The notes under the pieces: model-generated
The model's input: the letters and a program-made list of their open reading frames with translations, nothing else
Databases searched by the model: none
What the model was told of the DNA's origin: nothing
Shown here: positions 35,369-46,457 of the stretch, one piece after another
Position numbering within the stretch: position 1 is the first letter of the stretch
How the letters are laid out: each line of letters begins with the position of its first letter
Assembly (NCBI GenBank): GCA_001464935.1
Contig: LNEL01000051.1
Span: 62,001 to 126,000 of the forward strand
DNA from: Gammaproteobacteria bacterium Ga0077536
GTDB lineage: Bacteria; Pseudomonadota; Gammaproteobacteria; Ga0077536
Direction: 5' to 3'
Length of the DNA: 64,000 bases
Position numbers and translations under genes: made by a program

Positions 35369-35745
35369 TCAGAACTTGCCGATCCTGCTGGATGGCGCCG
35401 CTGGCGCTGCTCGCCCCGCTCGCGGTCGCGGCGGCGGCACCGCCCGAGTATCGCGAACCGAGCGAAATGACGGTCGAAGAACGCTCGACGATCATGCAGC
35501 GCATGAACGACTACAACGGCTGTGTGTACAAGGAAGCGATGGCACGGGTCGACAAGCTGCCGGACATTCGACAGGCCGCAGACGAAGGGATGTCGGCGTG
35601 TCAGGGGACGCTGGACACCGTCGAACAGGCGATTGCGGGCTTCAATTTCAGCCCGGAGTTCGCGGAGCAGTTCCTGCATCACACGCAGAGTCGCGCCGTG
35701 AAGATGCTGATGCCGGAACTGTCGCTGCGCAAAGGCGGCCAGTAA
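35365..35745 (+). CDS. Small secreted hypothetical protein, four-cysteine helical type
   Basis: A 126-aa protein of unknown function. A TTG at 35365 overlaps the previous stop and yields a good signal peptide (MIRTCRSCW, then LALLAPLAVAAAA). The mature ~100 residues look helical (MTVEERSTIMQRMNDYNGCV), with Cys in NGCVYKE and MSACQGT. The starting codon is uncertain, since the ATG at 35392 would leave a shortened leader. It ends 15 bp from the convergent rppH stop. Confidence 0.55.
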   Translation: MIRTCRSCWMAPLALLAPLAVAAAAPPEYREPSEMTVEERSTIMQRMNDYNGCVYKEAMARVDKLPDIRQAADEGMSACQGTLDTVEQAIAGFNFSPEFAEQFLHHTQSRAVKMLMPELSLRKGGQ

Positions 35746-35760
35746 CGGCCACCCGGTCCC

Positions 35761-36273
35761 TCACACAGGCAGACCGGCGTTCGGGGCCGGCACGACCACC
35801 ATGTGGCCGGCCAATGGCGCCAGTTCGTGCAGCGCACGTTCGTAAACCCCGCGTTTGAACGGCACGACATAGCGCAGGGAATCCCAGTAGCCGATCCAGC
35901 GCCAGCGGTCGAACTCCGGTTCGGGCGCGCAGCGCAGATCGACGCGATCATCGGTCGTCAGCAGACGCAAAATGTACCAGCGCTGCTTCTGCCCGATGCA
36001 GAGCGGTTGCTGGTCATGCCGGATGAAACGTTTCGGGAGACGGTAGCGGAGCCAGCGCCGGGTGCAACCGATGACTTCGACGTCGGCGGGTCCCAGCCCC
36101 ACCTCTTCCCACAGTTCGCGGAACATCGCCTGGTCGAGGCTTTCGTCGGGATTCACGCCCCCTTGCGGGAACTGCCAGGCGGACATTCCGATGCGCCGCC
36201 CCCAGAAGACCTGGCCCTGGGCGTTGAGCAACACGATGCCGACGTTGGCCCGGAAACCCTGCGCATCAATCAT
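35761..36273 (-). CDS. rppH: RNA pyrophosphohydrolase RppH
   Basis: A 170-aa Nudix hydrolase that removes pyrophosphate from the 5' end of mRNA and so starts its decay. The start [15 protein letters not shown] and the [15 protein letters not shown] stretch are diagnostic. The Nudix box is [20 protein letters not shown] followed by VGL. Length matches the enterobacterial protein. Monocistronic; mdh on the same strand ends 148 bp upstream. Confidence 0.95.
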   Translation of the reverse strand: MIDAQGFRANVGIVLLNAQGQVFWGRRIGMSAWQFPQGGVNPDESLDQAMFRELWEEVGLGPADVEVIGCTRRWLRYRLPKRFIRHDQQPLCIGQKQRWYILRLLTTDDRVDLRCAPEPEFDRWRWIGYWDSLRYVVPFKRGVYERALHELAPLAGHMVVVPAPNAGLPV

Positions 36274-36421
36274 GATGGTGGCTGGGGCCGCTGGATCACG
36301 GCCCGTCGCTGTCTCTTCTATTGATTCGTCCCGTCAGGCCGGCGCGGGGCCGGCCTTTCGGGCGATTCTGGCTGAAGCAGCCGCGGTAAGCAATTCGCCG
36401 GGCGGATCCCGGCGCGCTGCA

Positions 36422-37402
36422 TCAGTTGACGAGCTTCTGGATGGCGTCGCGCTCTTCCTTCAACTCGTTCTCGGTCGCGGTCATGCGGCTGCGGCTGAAC
36501 TCATCGACCGGCAGGCCCTGCACGATCTCGTAATCGCCGCCCTTGCAGCGCACCGGGAAGGAGTACATCAGGCCCTTGTCGATGCCATAGCTGCCGTCGC
36601 TCGGCACCGCCATGCTGGTCCAGTCGTCGCCGGAGGTCCCGGCGACCCAGTCGCGCATGTGCTCGAGGGCGGCGTTCGCCGCCGACGCCGCGCTCGACGC
36701 GCCACGGGCATCGATGATCGCCGCGCCACGCTTGGCGACTTTCGGGATGTAGTCGTTCTCGTACCACGCACGATCGACCACCGACAGCGCAGGCTTGCCG
36801 TCGACCGTCGCCTGGCTCAGGTCCGGATACTGGGTCGTGGAGTGATTGCCCCAGATCATCAGTTTCCTGATGTTGCCGACCGTGGTGCCTGCCTTCTGCG
36901 CCAGCTGGGCCACTGCGCGGTTGTGATCGAGACGCGTCATCGCGGTGAACTGGCGCGGGTTGATGTCGGGCGCGTAGGTCATGCAGGTCCAGGCGTTGGT
37001 GTTCGCCGGATTGCCGACGACCAGCACCTTGATATCGCGGCTCGCGTGATCGTTGATGGCCTTGCCCTGCACCTTGAAGATGCCGCCGTTCGCCGCCAGC
37101 AGATCGCTGCGCTCCATGCCCGGGCCGCGCGGCTTCGCGCCGACCAGCAAGGCGTAGTTCGTGTCCTTGAACGCGACATTCGGGTCATCAGTGATGTCGA
37201 TCGAATCGACGAGCGGAAAGGCACAGTCGTCGAGTTCCATGACGACACCCGCCAGCGCCTTCATCGCGGGCGTGACTTCCAGCAACTGCAGGCGCACCGG
37301 CTGATCCGGGCCGAGCATCTGTCCCGAGGCAATACGGAACAGCAGGGAATAGGAAATCTGGCCGGCGGCGCCGGTGACGGTAACGCGTGCGGGTTTTTTC
37401 AT
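36422..37402 (-). CDS. mdh: Malate dehydrogenase
   Basis: A 326-aa NAD-dependent malate dehydrogenase of the lactate-dehydrogenase-like group: NAD-binding [19 protein letters not shown], catalytic [11 protein letters not shown] and the substrate arginines around MTRLDHNRA. It oxidises malate to oxaloacetate. The ATG at 37402 is the family start ([11 protein letters not shown]); the longer frame runs into gltA. It follows gltA by 34 bp on the same strand, so both ends of the oxaloacetate-to-citrate step are co-transcribed. Confidence 0.95.
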   Translation of the reverse strand: MKKPARVTVTGAAGQISYSLLFRIASGQMLGPDQPVRLQLLEVTPAMKALAGVVMELDDCAFPLVDSIDITDDPNVAFKDTNYALLVGAKPRGPGMERSDLLAANGGIFKVQGKAINDHASRDIKVLVVGNPANTNAWTCMTYAPDINPRQFTAMTRLDHNRAVAQLAQKAGTTVGNIRKLMIWGNHSTTQYPDLSQATVDGKPALSVVDRAWYENDYIPKVAKRGAAIIDARGASSAASAANAALEHMRDWVAGTSGDDWTSMAVPSDGSYGIDKGLMYSFPVRCKGGDYEIVQGLPVDEFSRSRMTATENELKEERDAIQKLVN

Positions 37403-37436
37403 TTCACGGTCTTCTCGGTTGATGTCTTGTGGTTGA

Positions 37437-38732
37437 TCACTTGCGTTGCGCGACGGCCACGTAGTCGCGCTGCTTGGCGCCGATATACAGCTGGCGCGGA
37501 CGTCCGATGCGGAAGTCGCCATCGCCCAGCATTTCCATCCACTGCGCGATCCAGCCGGCGGAACGTGCCAGCGCGAACATCGGCGTGAACATGCTGGTCG
37601 GAATATTCAGCGCCTGGTAAATCAGGCCCGAATAGAAATCGACATTCGGATAGAGCTTGCGCGAGATGAAATATTCGTCTTCCAGCGCAATGCGCTCCAG
37701 CTCCATCGCGATTTCGAACATGGGCTGATCGAGATTCATGGAATCCAGCAGGTCGTGGCAGGCCTGGCGGATGATCTTCGCGCGCGGATCGTAGTTCTTG
37801 TAGACGCGGTGACCGAAGCCCATCAGGCGCACGTTGTCGTTCTTGTCCTTCGCGCGATCGACGAACTTGCGGATGTTCTTCACATCGCCGATTTCCTGCA
37901 GCATTTCGATCACCGCCTCGTTCGCGCCACCGTGGGCCTTGCCCCACAGCGTCGCGATGCCGGCGGACACGCAGGCATACGGATTGCTCTCGGCGCTGCC
38001 GGCGAGGCGCACCGTCGAGGTGCTGGCGTTCTGCTCGTGATCGGCGTGCAGGATCAGCAGCAGGTTCATTGCGCGCAGCGCAACGGGATTCGCGACATAC
38101 GGCTCGGTCGGCCACGAGAACATCATGTACATGAAGTTCTCGACGTATTCGCGCGAATTGTCCGGATACACGAACGGCAGACCGGACTGGTAGCGATACG
38201 TCTTCGACACCAGGTTCGGCATTTTCGCGATGATGCGCTTGGCCGTCATCAGGCGATGTTCGGGGTTATAGATGTCGGTCGTGCTGTGATAGTAGGACGC
38301 AACCGCCGCGCAGACGCCGGCCAGCACCGACATCGGGTGCGCATCGTAGCGATAGCCCTGGTAGAAGCGCGACAGATGCTCGTGCGTCATGCTGTGCATC
38401 TTGATCGAGTGCGTCCAATCGTCGAGCTGCGCGGCATTCGGCAGTTCGCCGTTGACCAGCAGGTAGCTGACTTCGAGGAAACTGGATTTCTCAGCCAGTT
38501 GTTCGATCGGATAGCCCCGATGCAGCAACACGCCCTCTTCGCCGTCGAGATAGGTGATTGCGCTGCGGCAACTCGCCGTCGACGCATACCCGATGTCGAA
38601 GGTGAACATGCCCAGTTCTTTGTAGAGATTCTTGATGTCGATGACCGGGGCGCCATATTCGCCCACGTGGACCGGGCACTCCACTGACTTGCCGGAAACG
38701 TTGTCGGTAATGGTCACAGATCGAGTTGCCAT
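37437..38732 (-). CDS. gltA: Citrate synthase
   Basis: A 431-aa type II (hexameric, NADH-sensitive class) citrate synthase. Catalytic segments are visible: [14 protein letters not shown] with His, [11 protein letters not shown] with His, and the MGFGHRVYK motif plus a C-terminal catalytic Asp region ([11 protein letters not shown]). It condenses acetyl-CoA with oxaloacetate. The ATG at 38732 begins [11 protein letters not shown]. It is divergent from sucA with 309 bp between, and mdh follows. Confidence 0.96.
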   Translation of the reverse strand: MATRSVTITDNVSGKSVECPVHVGEYGAPVIDIKNLYKELGMFTFDIGYASTASCRSAITYLDGEEGVLLHRGYPIEQLAEKSSFLEVSYLLVNGELPNAAQLDDWTHSIKMHSMTHEHLSRFYQGYRYDAHPMSVLAGVCAAVASYYHSTTDIYNPEHRLMTAKRIIAKMPNLVSKTYRYQSGLPFVYPDNSREYVENFMYMMFSWPTEPYVANPVALRAMNLLLILHADHEQNASTSTVRLAGSAESNPYACVSAGIATLWGKAHGGANEAVIEMLQEIGDVKNIRKFVDRAKDKNDNVRLMGFGHRVYKNYDPRAKIIRQACHDLLDSMNLDQPMFEIAMELERIALEDEYFISRKLYPNVDFYSGLIYQALNIPTSMFTPMFALARSAGWIAQWMEMLGDGDFRIGRPRQLYIGAKQRDYVAVAQRK

Positions 38733-39041
38733 AGATGCCTCTTCATGGAGTTTCGAGATGCCCGGACGCGCGCACAGCGGTGTGCATCGCACAAGACTAT
38801 AAGAATACCCGTCCGTATGGAGGGCCATCAAGCACGGCACTTCAGGGTGCAGCGCCGGTAATGCCCTTCGTCAAACCTGATTAATCGCTGCAAAAATCGG
38901 TCCGAACTGATTGCCAAAGGGTGACTTCAGGTGCCTGATGATCAAAGATCTGAAGTCCGTTGCCGACACAGTGGCAAGCCCCGTTAGCGACCGTTGGCCC
39001 GGAAGACTAAACCGCAGTCCCAGTACTGTCAGAGGAAGAAA
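38733..39041. promoter_or_regulatory. Divergent gltA/sucA control region
   Basis: No gene is seen. On the minus strand TATAGT around 38797 is a possible gltA -10 box. A 7-bp dyad, ACTTCAG at 38924-38930 with CTGAAGT at 38950-38956, lies on the sucA side and could be an operator or leader hairpin. A strong ribosome site AGAGGAAG precedes sucA. Confidence 0.4.
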
Positions 39042-41879
39042 ATGCAGCCCCCCTCCTGCCTGTTCAGCGGCAATGCCGCCTTCATCGAAGACCTTTACGA
39101 ACGTTTCCTCGCCGATCCGAATGCCGTCGACACCGGCTGGCGCGACTATTTCAGCAGCCTGCAGACCGATGCGGGCGCGCCGGACCGCCCTCACGGCCCC
39201 GTCCGCGAACGCGTGCAGGCGCGTGCGCTCAGCCATCGGGGCGCCGCCGCCGCACCACAATCGGGCGCTGCCGACGACGGCAAACAGGTTTCCGTGCTCC
39301 AGTTGATCAACGCGCACCGCTTCATGGGCCACCGACAGGCCCGCCTGGACCCACTGAACCAGCACGAACGCCCGCACGTCGCGGAACTCGATCTGGCGTT
39401 TCACGGGCTCACGGACGCCGATCTGGCACGTGAATTCAACACCGGCTCACTGGCCGGCATCGACAGCGGGCGCACACCGCTGGCCCGCATCCTCGAAATC
39501 GTGCGCACCACTTATTGCGGGACTATCGGTGCCGAGTACATGCACATCGTCGAAACGGCCCAGAAGCGCTGGATTCAGCAGCGGCTGGAGCCGATTCTCG
39601 CCCGGCCGGCCTTCGACGCCGACAAGAAGCGGCAGCTGCTGGAGCGACTGATTGCAGCCGGCGCCCTCGAGGAATACCTCCATACGAAGTATGTCGGGCA
39701 GAAGCGCTTCTCGCTCGAAGGCGGTGAAAGCGCCATTCCGCTGCTCGACCAGGTCGTCGAACACGGCGGCACGCACGGCGTCAAGGAGATCGTGATCGGC
39801 ATGGCCCATCGCGGGCGCCTGAACGTGCTGGTCAACATCGTCGGCAAGCATCCGTCGAAGCTGTTCGAGGAGTTCGAGGGCAAGAGCCGCGAAGCGCGCC
39901 TCGGCGACGTCAAGTATCACCTCGGCTATTCGTCCGACATCGCGACGCCGGGCGGCTCGGTGCACGTCACGCTGGCGTTCAACCCGTCGCATCTGGAAAT
40001 CATCAATCCGGTCGTCGAGGGCTCGGTCCGTGCCCGTCAGGACCGCCGCGGCGACGTCGAACGCAACCAGGTGCTGCCGCTGCTGATTCACGGCGACGCC
40101 GCGTTCGCGGGCCAGGGCGTCGTCATGGAAACCCTGAACCTGTCGCAGACGCGCGGCTATTCCACCGGCGGCACCCTGCACCTGATCATCAACAACCAGA
40201 TCGGCTTCACGACCAGCGACCCGCTGGACTCACGTTCGACGCTGTACTGCACCGACGTCGCGAAGATGGTGCAGGCCCCGATATTCCACGTGAACGGCGA
40301 CGACCCGGAAGCGGTGGCGCTGGTCGCGCAAATCGCGCTCGATTTCCGCATGGAATTCAACAAGGACGTCGTCATCGACCTCATCTGCTATCGCAAGCAC
40401 GGCCACAGTGAGGCTGACGAACCGGCGGCCACGCAACCAGTGATGTACCAGCACGTGCGCCAGCATCCTGGCGTGCGCAAGCTCTATGCGGATCGGCTCA
40501 TCGCCGAGGGCGTGATCAAGGCCGGCGAAGACGACGAAATGACGAAGCGCTACGTCACTGCGCTGGAAAACAACGTGGTGGTGTCACGTCCGTATGCGAA
40601 CGTCAACGACACGCGGTTCCTGATCAACTACGAACCGTATCGCAACACGCACTGGCGCGATGCCGTCGACACGGCGCTGTCGCCCGAACGGGTGCAGGCG
40701 CTGACGGCCCGCATCACCCATTACCCCGAACAGTTCGAACTCCATCGCGCGGTGAAGAAGGTGGTCGAAGATCGGCGCAAGATGGGCCGGGGTGAGATGC
40801 CGCTCGACTGGGGCTACGCGGAAACCCTCGCCTACGCCGGCCTGCTGACCGAAGGCAACCCGGTGCGCATCTCGGGCCAGGACAGCGGCCGCGGCACGTT
40901 CTTCCATCGGCACGCGGTCCTGCACGACACCAAGACCGGCGACACCTTCCTGCCACTGCAGAACATTTCGACCGACCAGGCGAGCTTCCTCGTCATCAAT
41001 TCGACGCTCTCGGAAGAGGCCGTGCTCGGCTTCGAATACGGCTATTCGAGCGCCGAACCCCGCTCACTCGTGATCTGGGAAGCACAGTTCGGCGACTTCG
41101 CCAACGGTGCGCAGGTGGTGATCGATCAGTTCATCGCGTCCTGCGAGGAGAAGTGGGGCCGCTTCTGCGGTCTGGCGATGTTCCTGCCGCACGGCTATGA
41201 CGGCCAGGGTCCGGAGCATTCTTCCGCCCGCCTCGAGCGCTACCTGCAGCTGTGCGCCGAAGACAACATGCAGGTGGTGTATCCGACGACACCGGCGCAG
41301 ATGTTCCATCTGATCCGGCGCCAGGCCCTGCGCCCTTACCGCAAGCCGCTGGTCGTGATGAGCCCGAAGAGCCTGCTGCGGCACAAGCTGTCGGTGTCCT
41401 CGCTCGAGGACATCCAGCAAGGTGCGTTCCGCCCGGTGATCGACGAGGTCGACGATCTGAATCGCAAGCGCGTGACGCGGCTGCTGTTCTGCAGCGGCAA
41501 GGTCTATTTCGATCTGCTCGAAGCGCGTCGCGAGCGCGACCAGACTGAGTGCGCGATCATTCGCATCGAGCAGCTCTATCCGTTCCCGCGCGATGAGATT
41601 CTCGCGATCGCGGCGACCTATCCGAACGCCAAGGAAGTCATCTGGGTGCAGGAAGAGCCGCGCAACCAGGGCGCGTGGAGCGTGATGCTGTCACGTCGTC
41701 ATCTCGGCGGCTGCTTCCCGGCCGACGTGCCGCTGTTGTGCGTGGCGCGTCCCTATTCGGCATCGCCGGCAGTGGGCTATTACGCGCTGCACGTCAAACA
41801 GCAGCAGGAACTCGTCGACGAAGCGCTGCGCCCGACGCGCCAGCCAAGCGCCGCGGGCAAGCAGAAGAAATCGGCGTGA
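39042..41879 (+). CDS. sucA: 2-oxoglutarate dehydrogenase E1 component
   Basis: A 945-aa thiamine-diphosphate enzyme that decarboxylates 2-oxoglutarate and passes the succinyl group to SucB. Family landmarks are MGHRQARLDPL near the N terminus, IGMAHRGRLNVL, VHVTLAFNPSHLEIINPVVE, the ThDP/Mg region VNGDDPEAV and a C-terminal LPHGYDGQGPEHSSARLER. The ATG at 39042 follows AGAGGAAG; the ORF start 48 nt upstream lacks family similarity. First gene of sucA-sucB-lpd. Confidence 0.96.
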   Translation: MQPPSCLFSGNAAFIEDLYERFLADPNAVDTGWRDYFSSLQTDAGAPDRPHGPVRERVQARALSHRGAAAAPQSGAADDGKQVSVLQLINAHRFMGHRQARLDPLNQHERPHVAELDLAFHGLTDADLAREFNTGSLAGIDSGRTPLARILEIVRTTYCGTIGAEYMHIVETAQKRWIQQRLEPILARPAFDADKKRQLLERLIAAGALEEYLHTKYVGQKRFSLEGGESAIPLLDQVVEHGGTHGVKEIVIGMAHRGRLNVLVNIVGKHPSKLFEEFEGKSREARLGDVKYHLGYSSDIATPGGSVHVTLAFNPSHLEIINPVVEGSVRARQDRRGDVERNQVLPLLIHGDAAFAGQGVVMETLNLSQTRGYSTGGTLHLIINNQIGFTTSDPLDSRSTLYCTDVAKMVQAPIFHVNGDDPEAVALVAQIALDFRMEFNKDVVIDLICYRKHGHSEADEPAATQPVMYQHVRQHPGVRKLYADRLIAEGVIKAGEDDEMTKRYVTALENNVVVSRPYANVNDTRFLINYEPYRNTHWRDAVDTALSPERVQALTARITHYPEQFELHRAVKKVVEDRRKMGRGEMPLDWGYAETLAYAGLLTEGNPVRISGQDSGRGTFFHRHAVLHDTKTGDTFLPLQNISTDQASFLVINSTLSEEAVLGFEYGYSSAEPRSLVIWEAQFGDFANGAQVVIDQFIASCEEKWGRFCGLAMFLPHGYDGQGPEHSSARLERYLQLCAEDNMQVVYPTTPAQMFHLIRRQALRPYRKPLVVMSPKSLLRHKLSVSSLEDIQQGAFRPVIDEVDDLNRKRVTRLLFCSGKVYFDLLEARRERDQTECAIIRIEQLYPFPRDEILAIAATYPNAKEVIWVQEEPRNQGAWSVMLSRRHLGGCFPADVPLLCVARPYSASPAVGYYALHVKQQQELVDEALRPTRQPSAAGKQKKSA

Positions 41880-41920
41880 TCGCCTAGATCGCAGCGGCCA
41901 AATTTGAAAAAGGAAGAATC

Positions 41921-43123
<1,203 letters not shown>

Positions 43124-43132
43124 GGGTAGGCC

Positions 43133-44551
43133 ATGGATACTTATGATGTCGTCGTCGTCGGCGCCGGCCCCGGCGGGTATGTCGCGGCGATTCGCTGCGC
43201 TCAACTCGGCCTGAAAACCGCGTGTGTCGAATCCTGGCGCAATGCCAAAGGTGACGCCGCGCTCGGCGGCACCTGTCTCAATGTCGGCTGCATTCCGTCG
43301 AAGGCACTGCTCGACTCCTCGCATCACTACGAGCACCTGCGCAAACACGCCAAGGACCACGGCATCTCGACCGGCGAAGTCGCGATCGACATCGCCGTGA
43401 TGCAGAAGCGCAAGGACAAGATCGTCCACACCCTGACCCAGGGCATCGGCGCGCTGTTCAAGAAGAACGGGGTGCAATGGGTGCAGGGTCATGGCCAGTT
43501 GCAGCCTGGTCTCGAAGTTGCCGTGCTCGATCAGGCCGGCAAGGAATCGGCACGGCTCAAGGCCAGCCACATCATCGTGGCCACCGGTTCGGTCCCGGCG
43601 CAGATTCCGCCAGCGCCGGTCGATCAGCAGCGCGTCGTGGATTCGACGGGCGCCCTTGCGTTCGATGCCGTGCCCGCTCGGCTCGGCATCATCGGTGCGG
43701 GCGTCATCGGGCTCGAACTCGGCAGCGTCTGGCGCCGTCTCGGTTCGGCCGTCACCATTTTCGAAGCGCTGCCCGGTTTCCTCGCCGGCGCCGATCAGGA
43801 CGTCGCGAAGGAAGCGCAGAAGCTGCTGACGAAACAGGGCCTCGACATTCGTCTCGGCGCGAAGGTCACACAGGTCCTCGCCGACGCGGACGGCGTCACC
43901 GTCGACGTCGAAATCGGCGGCGCCTCGCAACAGGAGCGTTTCGACAAACTCATCGTCGCCGTCGGCCGCAGCCCCAATACGGCAGGGCTCAATGCTGCCG
44001 CCGCGGGCCTCGCGCTCGATGCGCGCGGTTTCATCGAGGTCGATGCGCATGGCCGCACCAGCGTGCCCGGCATCTTTGCCGTGGGCGACGTCGTCAAGGG
44101 CCCGATGCTCGCGCACAAGGCCTCCGAGGAAGGCATCGCTGTCGCGGAACTGATTGCGGGACAGCAACCGCACATCGATCACACCAACATTCCGTGGGTG
44201 ATCTACACCTGGCCGGAAATCGCCTGGGCCGGCGCCACGGAGCAGGCACTGAAGGCGGCGAATCGTCCCTGCAAGGTCGGGCGCTTCCCGTTCCTGGCCA
44301 GCGGCCGCGCGCGCGCGATGGGCGACACCGACGGCTTCATCAAGATCATCAGCGATGCCGTGACGGATGCGGTGCTGGGCGTCCACATCATCGGACCTGC
44401 AGCCTCCGAACTCGTGGCGGAAGCCGTGATCGCGATGGAGTTCGGCGCGTCGTCTGAAGACATCGCGCGCACGGTGCACGCGCACCCGACCCTGTCGGAA
44501 GGCATGCACGAAGCGGCGCTGGGAGTGGACGGTCGCATGATCCACCTGTAG
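43133..44551 (+). CDS. lpdA: Dihydrolipoyl dehydrogenase (E3)
   Basis: A 472-aa FAD disulfide oxidoreductase that reoxidises the lipoyl groups of SucB. FAD-binding [16 protein letters not shown], redox motif [16 protein letters not shown]-binding [16 protein letters not shown]-site VFAVGDV-type [10 protein letters not shown] and the C-terminal catalytic HAHPTLSE (His-Glu) are all present. Last gene of the suc operon; a ~106-bp gap precedes the thiolase gene. Confidence 0.96.
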   Translation: MDTYDVVVVGAGPGGYVAAIRCAQLGLKTACVESWRNAKGDAALGGTCLNVGCIPSKALLDSSHHYEHLRKHAKDHGISTGEVAIDIAVMQKRKDKIVHTLTQGIGALFKKNGVQWVQGHGQLQPGLEVAVLDQAGKESARLKASHIIVATGSVPAQIPPAPVDQQRVVDSTGALAFDAVPARLGIIGAGVIGLELGSVWRRLGSAVTIFEALPGFLAGADQDVAKEAQKLLTKQGLDIRLGAKVTQVLADADGVTVDVEIGGASQQERFDKLIVAVGRSPNTAGLNAAAAGLALDARGFIEVDAHGRTSVPGIFAVGDVVKGPMLAHKASEEGIAVAELIAGQQPHIDHTNIPWVIYTWPEIAWAGATEQALKAANRPCKVGRFPFLASGRARAMGDTDGFIKIISDAVTDAVLGVHIIGPAASELVAEAVIAMEFGASSEDIARTVHAHPTLSEGMHEAALGVDGRMIHL

Positions 44552-44657
44552 GCCGGGCAGGCAACGGGGCGGCCGCCGGCTTGCAATGTTGTGCGGTGCA
44601 ACTTATGTTAAGCCTTGAACCCACCCGGTTTTTCGCGCGGAGAGACAAGGGCGCCCC

Positions 44658-45839
44658 ATGGAAAACGCCGTCATTCTGGCCGCACAGCGCACCGCAATCG
44701 GTACATTCGGCGGTGCGCTGGCCGATCTCCCCGCAAGCTGGCTGGGCGCCGAAGTCATCAAGGCCCTGCTGCGCCTGTCGTCGATCTCACCCGACACGCT
44801 CGACGAGGTCATCCTTGGCCAGGTGTTGACCGCAGGTTGTGGCCAGAACCCGGCGCGGCAGGCGGCGATGGCGGCCGGCATCCCCGATTCCGTTCCCTCG
44901 TACACGCTCAACAAGGTCTGCGGCAGCGGCCTGAAAGCCGTCCAGCTCGCCGCCCAGGCCATCCGGCTCGGCGATGCGGAACTGATCATCGCCGGCGGCC
45001 AGGAGAACATGAGCCTGTCGCCCCACGTGCTGCCGAATTCGCGCACTGGCACCCGCATGGGCCCGTGGCAGCTCGTGGACACCATGATCGTCGACGGGTT
45101 GACCGACGCGTTCCACGGCTACCACATGGGCATTACGGCCGAGAATATCGCGGAGCGCTTCGGCATCTCGCGGGCCGACCAGGATGCTTTCGCGGCCGCG
45201 ACCCAGCAGAAGACCGAGCGGGCCCAGGCGGAACATCGCTTTGCCGATGAAATCTGCCCGCTCAGTATCCCGCAGCGCAAAGGCGATCCGATCCTCTTCG
45301 ACCGCGACGAGTTCCCACGCAGCGGCGTGACCGCCGACGCGCTCGGCAAACTGAAGCCTGCGTTCAGGAAAGACGGCAGCGTGACCGCCGCGAATGCATC
45401 CGGTCTGAACGACGGAGCGGCGGCCGTGCTGGTCGCGTCGGCCCGCCGCGCAGAGGCGCTCGGGCTGCCGCCGCTCGCCACGATCAGGGGTTACGCCAGC
45501 GCCGGCGTCGATCCCGCGATCATGGGAACGGGCCCGATCCCCGCGATCCGTCGCTGCCTCGAGCGTGCGGGCTGGACCGCAGGCGACCTCGACCTCGTCG
45601 AGGCGAACGAGGCCTTCGCGGCGCAGGCTCTGTGCGTCAACCGCGAACTCGGTCTCGATCCGGCGAAGGTCAATGTCAACGGTGGCGCAATCGCACTCGG
45701 CCATCCGATCGGTGCTTCCGGCGCAAGAATCCTCGTAACGTTGCTACACGAAATGAAGCGGCGCAACGCACGCCGCGGCATGGCGGCGTTATGTATCGGT
45801 GGTGGCCAGGGCGTTGCCCTGGCCGTCGAACGCGTATAA
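44658..45839 (+). CDS. Acetyl-CoA C-acetyltransferase (thiolase II)
   Basis: A 393-aa thiolase. The nucleophile Cys is in [13 protein letters not shown], and the C-terminal motifs [20 protein letters not shown] and [10 protein letters not shown] supply the second His and Cys. The enzyme either condenses two acetyl-CoA to acetoacetyl-CoA, the first step of polyhydroxybutyrate synthesis, or cleaves acetoacetyl-CoA. The following phaR gene and the PHA genes downstream favour the biosynthetic (PhaA-like) role. No acetoacetyl-CoA reductase (phaB) is in the window. Confidence 0.92.
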   Translation: MENAVILAAQRTAIGTFGGALADLPASWLGAEVIKALLRLSSISPDTLDEVILGQVLTAGCGQNPARQAAMAAGIPDSVPSYTLNKVCGSGLKAVQLAAQAIRLGDAELIIAGGQENMSLSPHVLPNSRTGTRMGPWQLVDTMIVDGLTDAFHGYHMGITAENIAERFGISRADQDAFAAATQQKTERAQAEHRFADEICPLSIPQRKGDPILFDRDEFPRSGVTADALGKLKPAFRKDGSVTAANASGLNDGAAAVLVASARRAEALGLPPLATIRGYASAGVDPAIMGTGPIPAIRRCLERAGWTAGDLDLVEANEAFAAQALCVNRELGLDPAKVNVNGGAIALGHPIGASGARILVTLLHEMKRRNARRGMAALCIGGGQGVALAVERV

Positions 45840-45906
45840 CGACCCAAAGACAGGGCGACGGAGCATGTACTCCCCGCCTGCAAGCCTAATCGGGGAGCTC
45901 AAGTCG

Positions 45907-46398
45907 ATGAATGAAACCAGTCCCAAGCGCGTCATCAAGAAGTATCCGAACCGTCGTCTCTACGACACCAACGAAAGCAAATACGTCACGCTGAGCGATG
46001 TGCGCAAGCTCGTCCTCGAAGAAACGCCGTTCTGCGTGATCGACAAGAAGTCAGGCGAAGACATCACGCGCAACATTCTGCTGCAGATCATCATCGAGCA
46101 GGAGGAAGGCGGTGAACCGATGTTCTCCACCGATGCGCTCCAGCAGATGATCGGCTTCTATGGCAATTCCGCGCGGTCGATGGCCGGCGATTTCCTGCGC
46201 AACAGCGTTCACCTGTTCTACGAACAGCAGAAGCAGTTGCAGGATCAGGTCACGAACGCGATGCAGATGAACCCCGTGTCCAGCCTGTTCGCGGACGCCG
46301 CGAAGCGCAACATGGACCTGTGGCAGAAGATGCAGGAGAACTTCATGAAATCCGGCGGCCTCTACTCGAAAGAGCCGAAGCCGGAACCGGAAGAATAA
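45907..46398 (+). CDS. phaR: Polyhydroxyalkanoate synthesis repressor PhaR
   Basis: A 163-aa DNA-binding regulator. The conserved N-terminal PHB/PHA accumulation regulator domain reads VIKKYPNRRLYDTNESKYVT and LIID-type FCVIDKKSGEDITR. A more variable PHA-granule-binding C terminus follows. PhaR represses phasin genes until it is titrated onto nascent granules. The ATG at 45907 (GGGGAG upstream) is used. Palindromic TGC-rich sites upstream of the phasin gene here fit PhaR targets. Confidence 0.94.
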   Translation: MNETSPKRVIKKYPNRRLYDTNESKYVTLSDVRKLVLEETPFCVIDKKSGEDITRNILLQIIIEQEEGGEPMFSTDALQQMIGFYGNSARSMAGDFLRNSVHLFYEQQKQLQDQVTNAMQMNPVSSLFADAAKRNMDLWQKMQENFMKSGGLYSKEPKPEPEE

Positions 46399-46412
46399 CG
46401 GGCAGTCGTCCT

Positions 46413-46453
46413 GCTGCCTGACGCGCCGGCCGCCAGCCGACGCGTCAGGCAGC
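46413..46453. terminator. Perfect inverted repeat, bidirectional terminator-like
   Basis: GCTGCCTGACGCG at 46413-46425 pairs perfectly with CGCGTCAGGCAGC at 46441-46453, a 13-bp stem with a 15-nt loop between the convergent phaR and pckG genes. No long U run follows on either strand, so it may act with Rho or stabilise mRNA ends. Confidence 0.6.
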
Positions 46454-46457
46454 CCGC

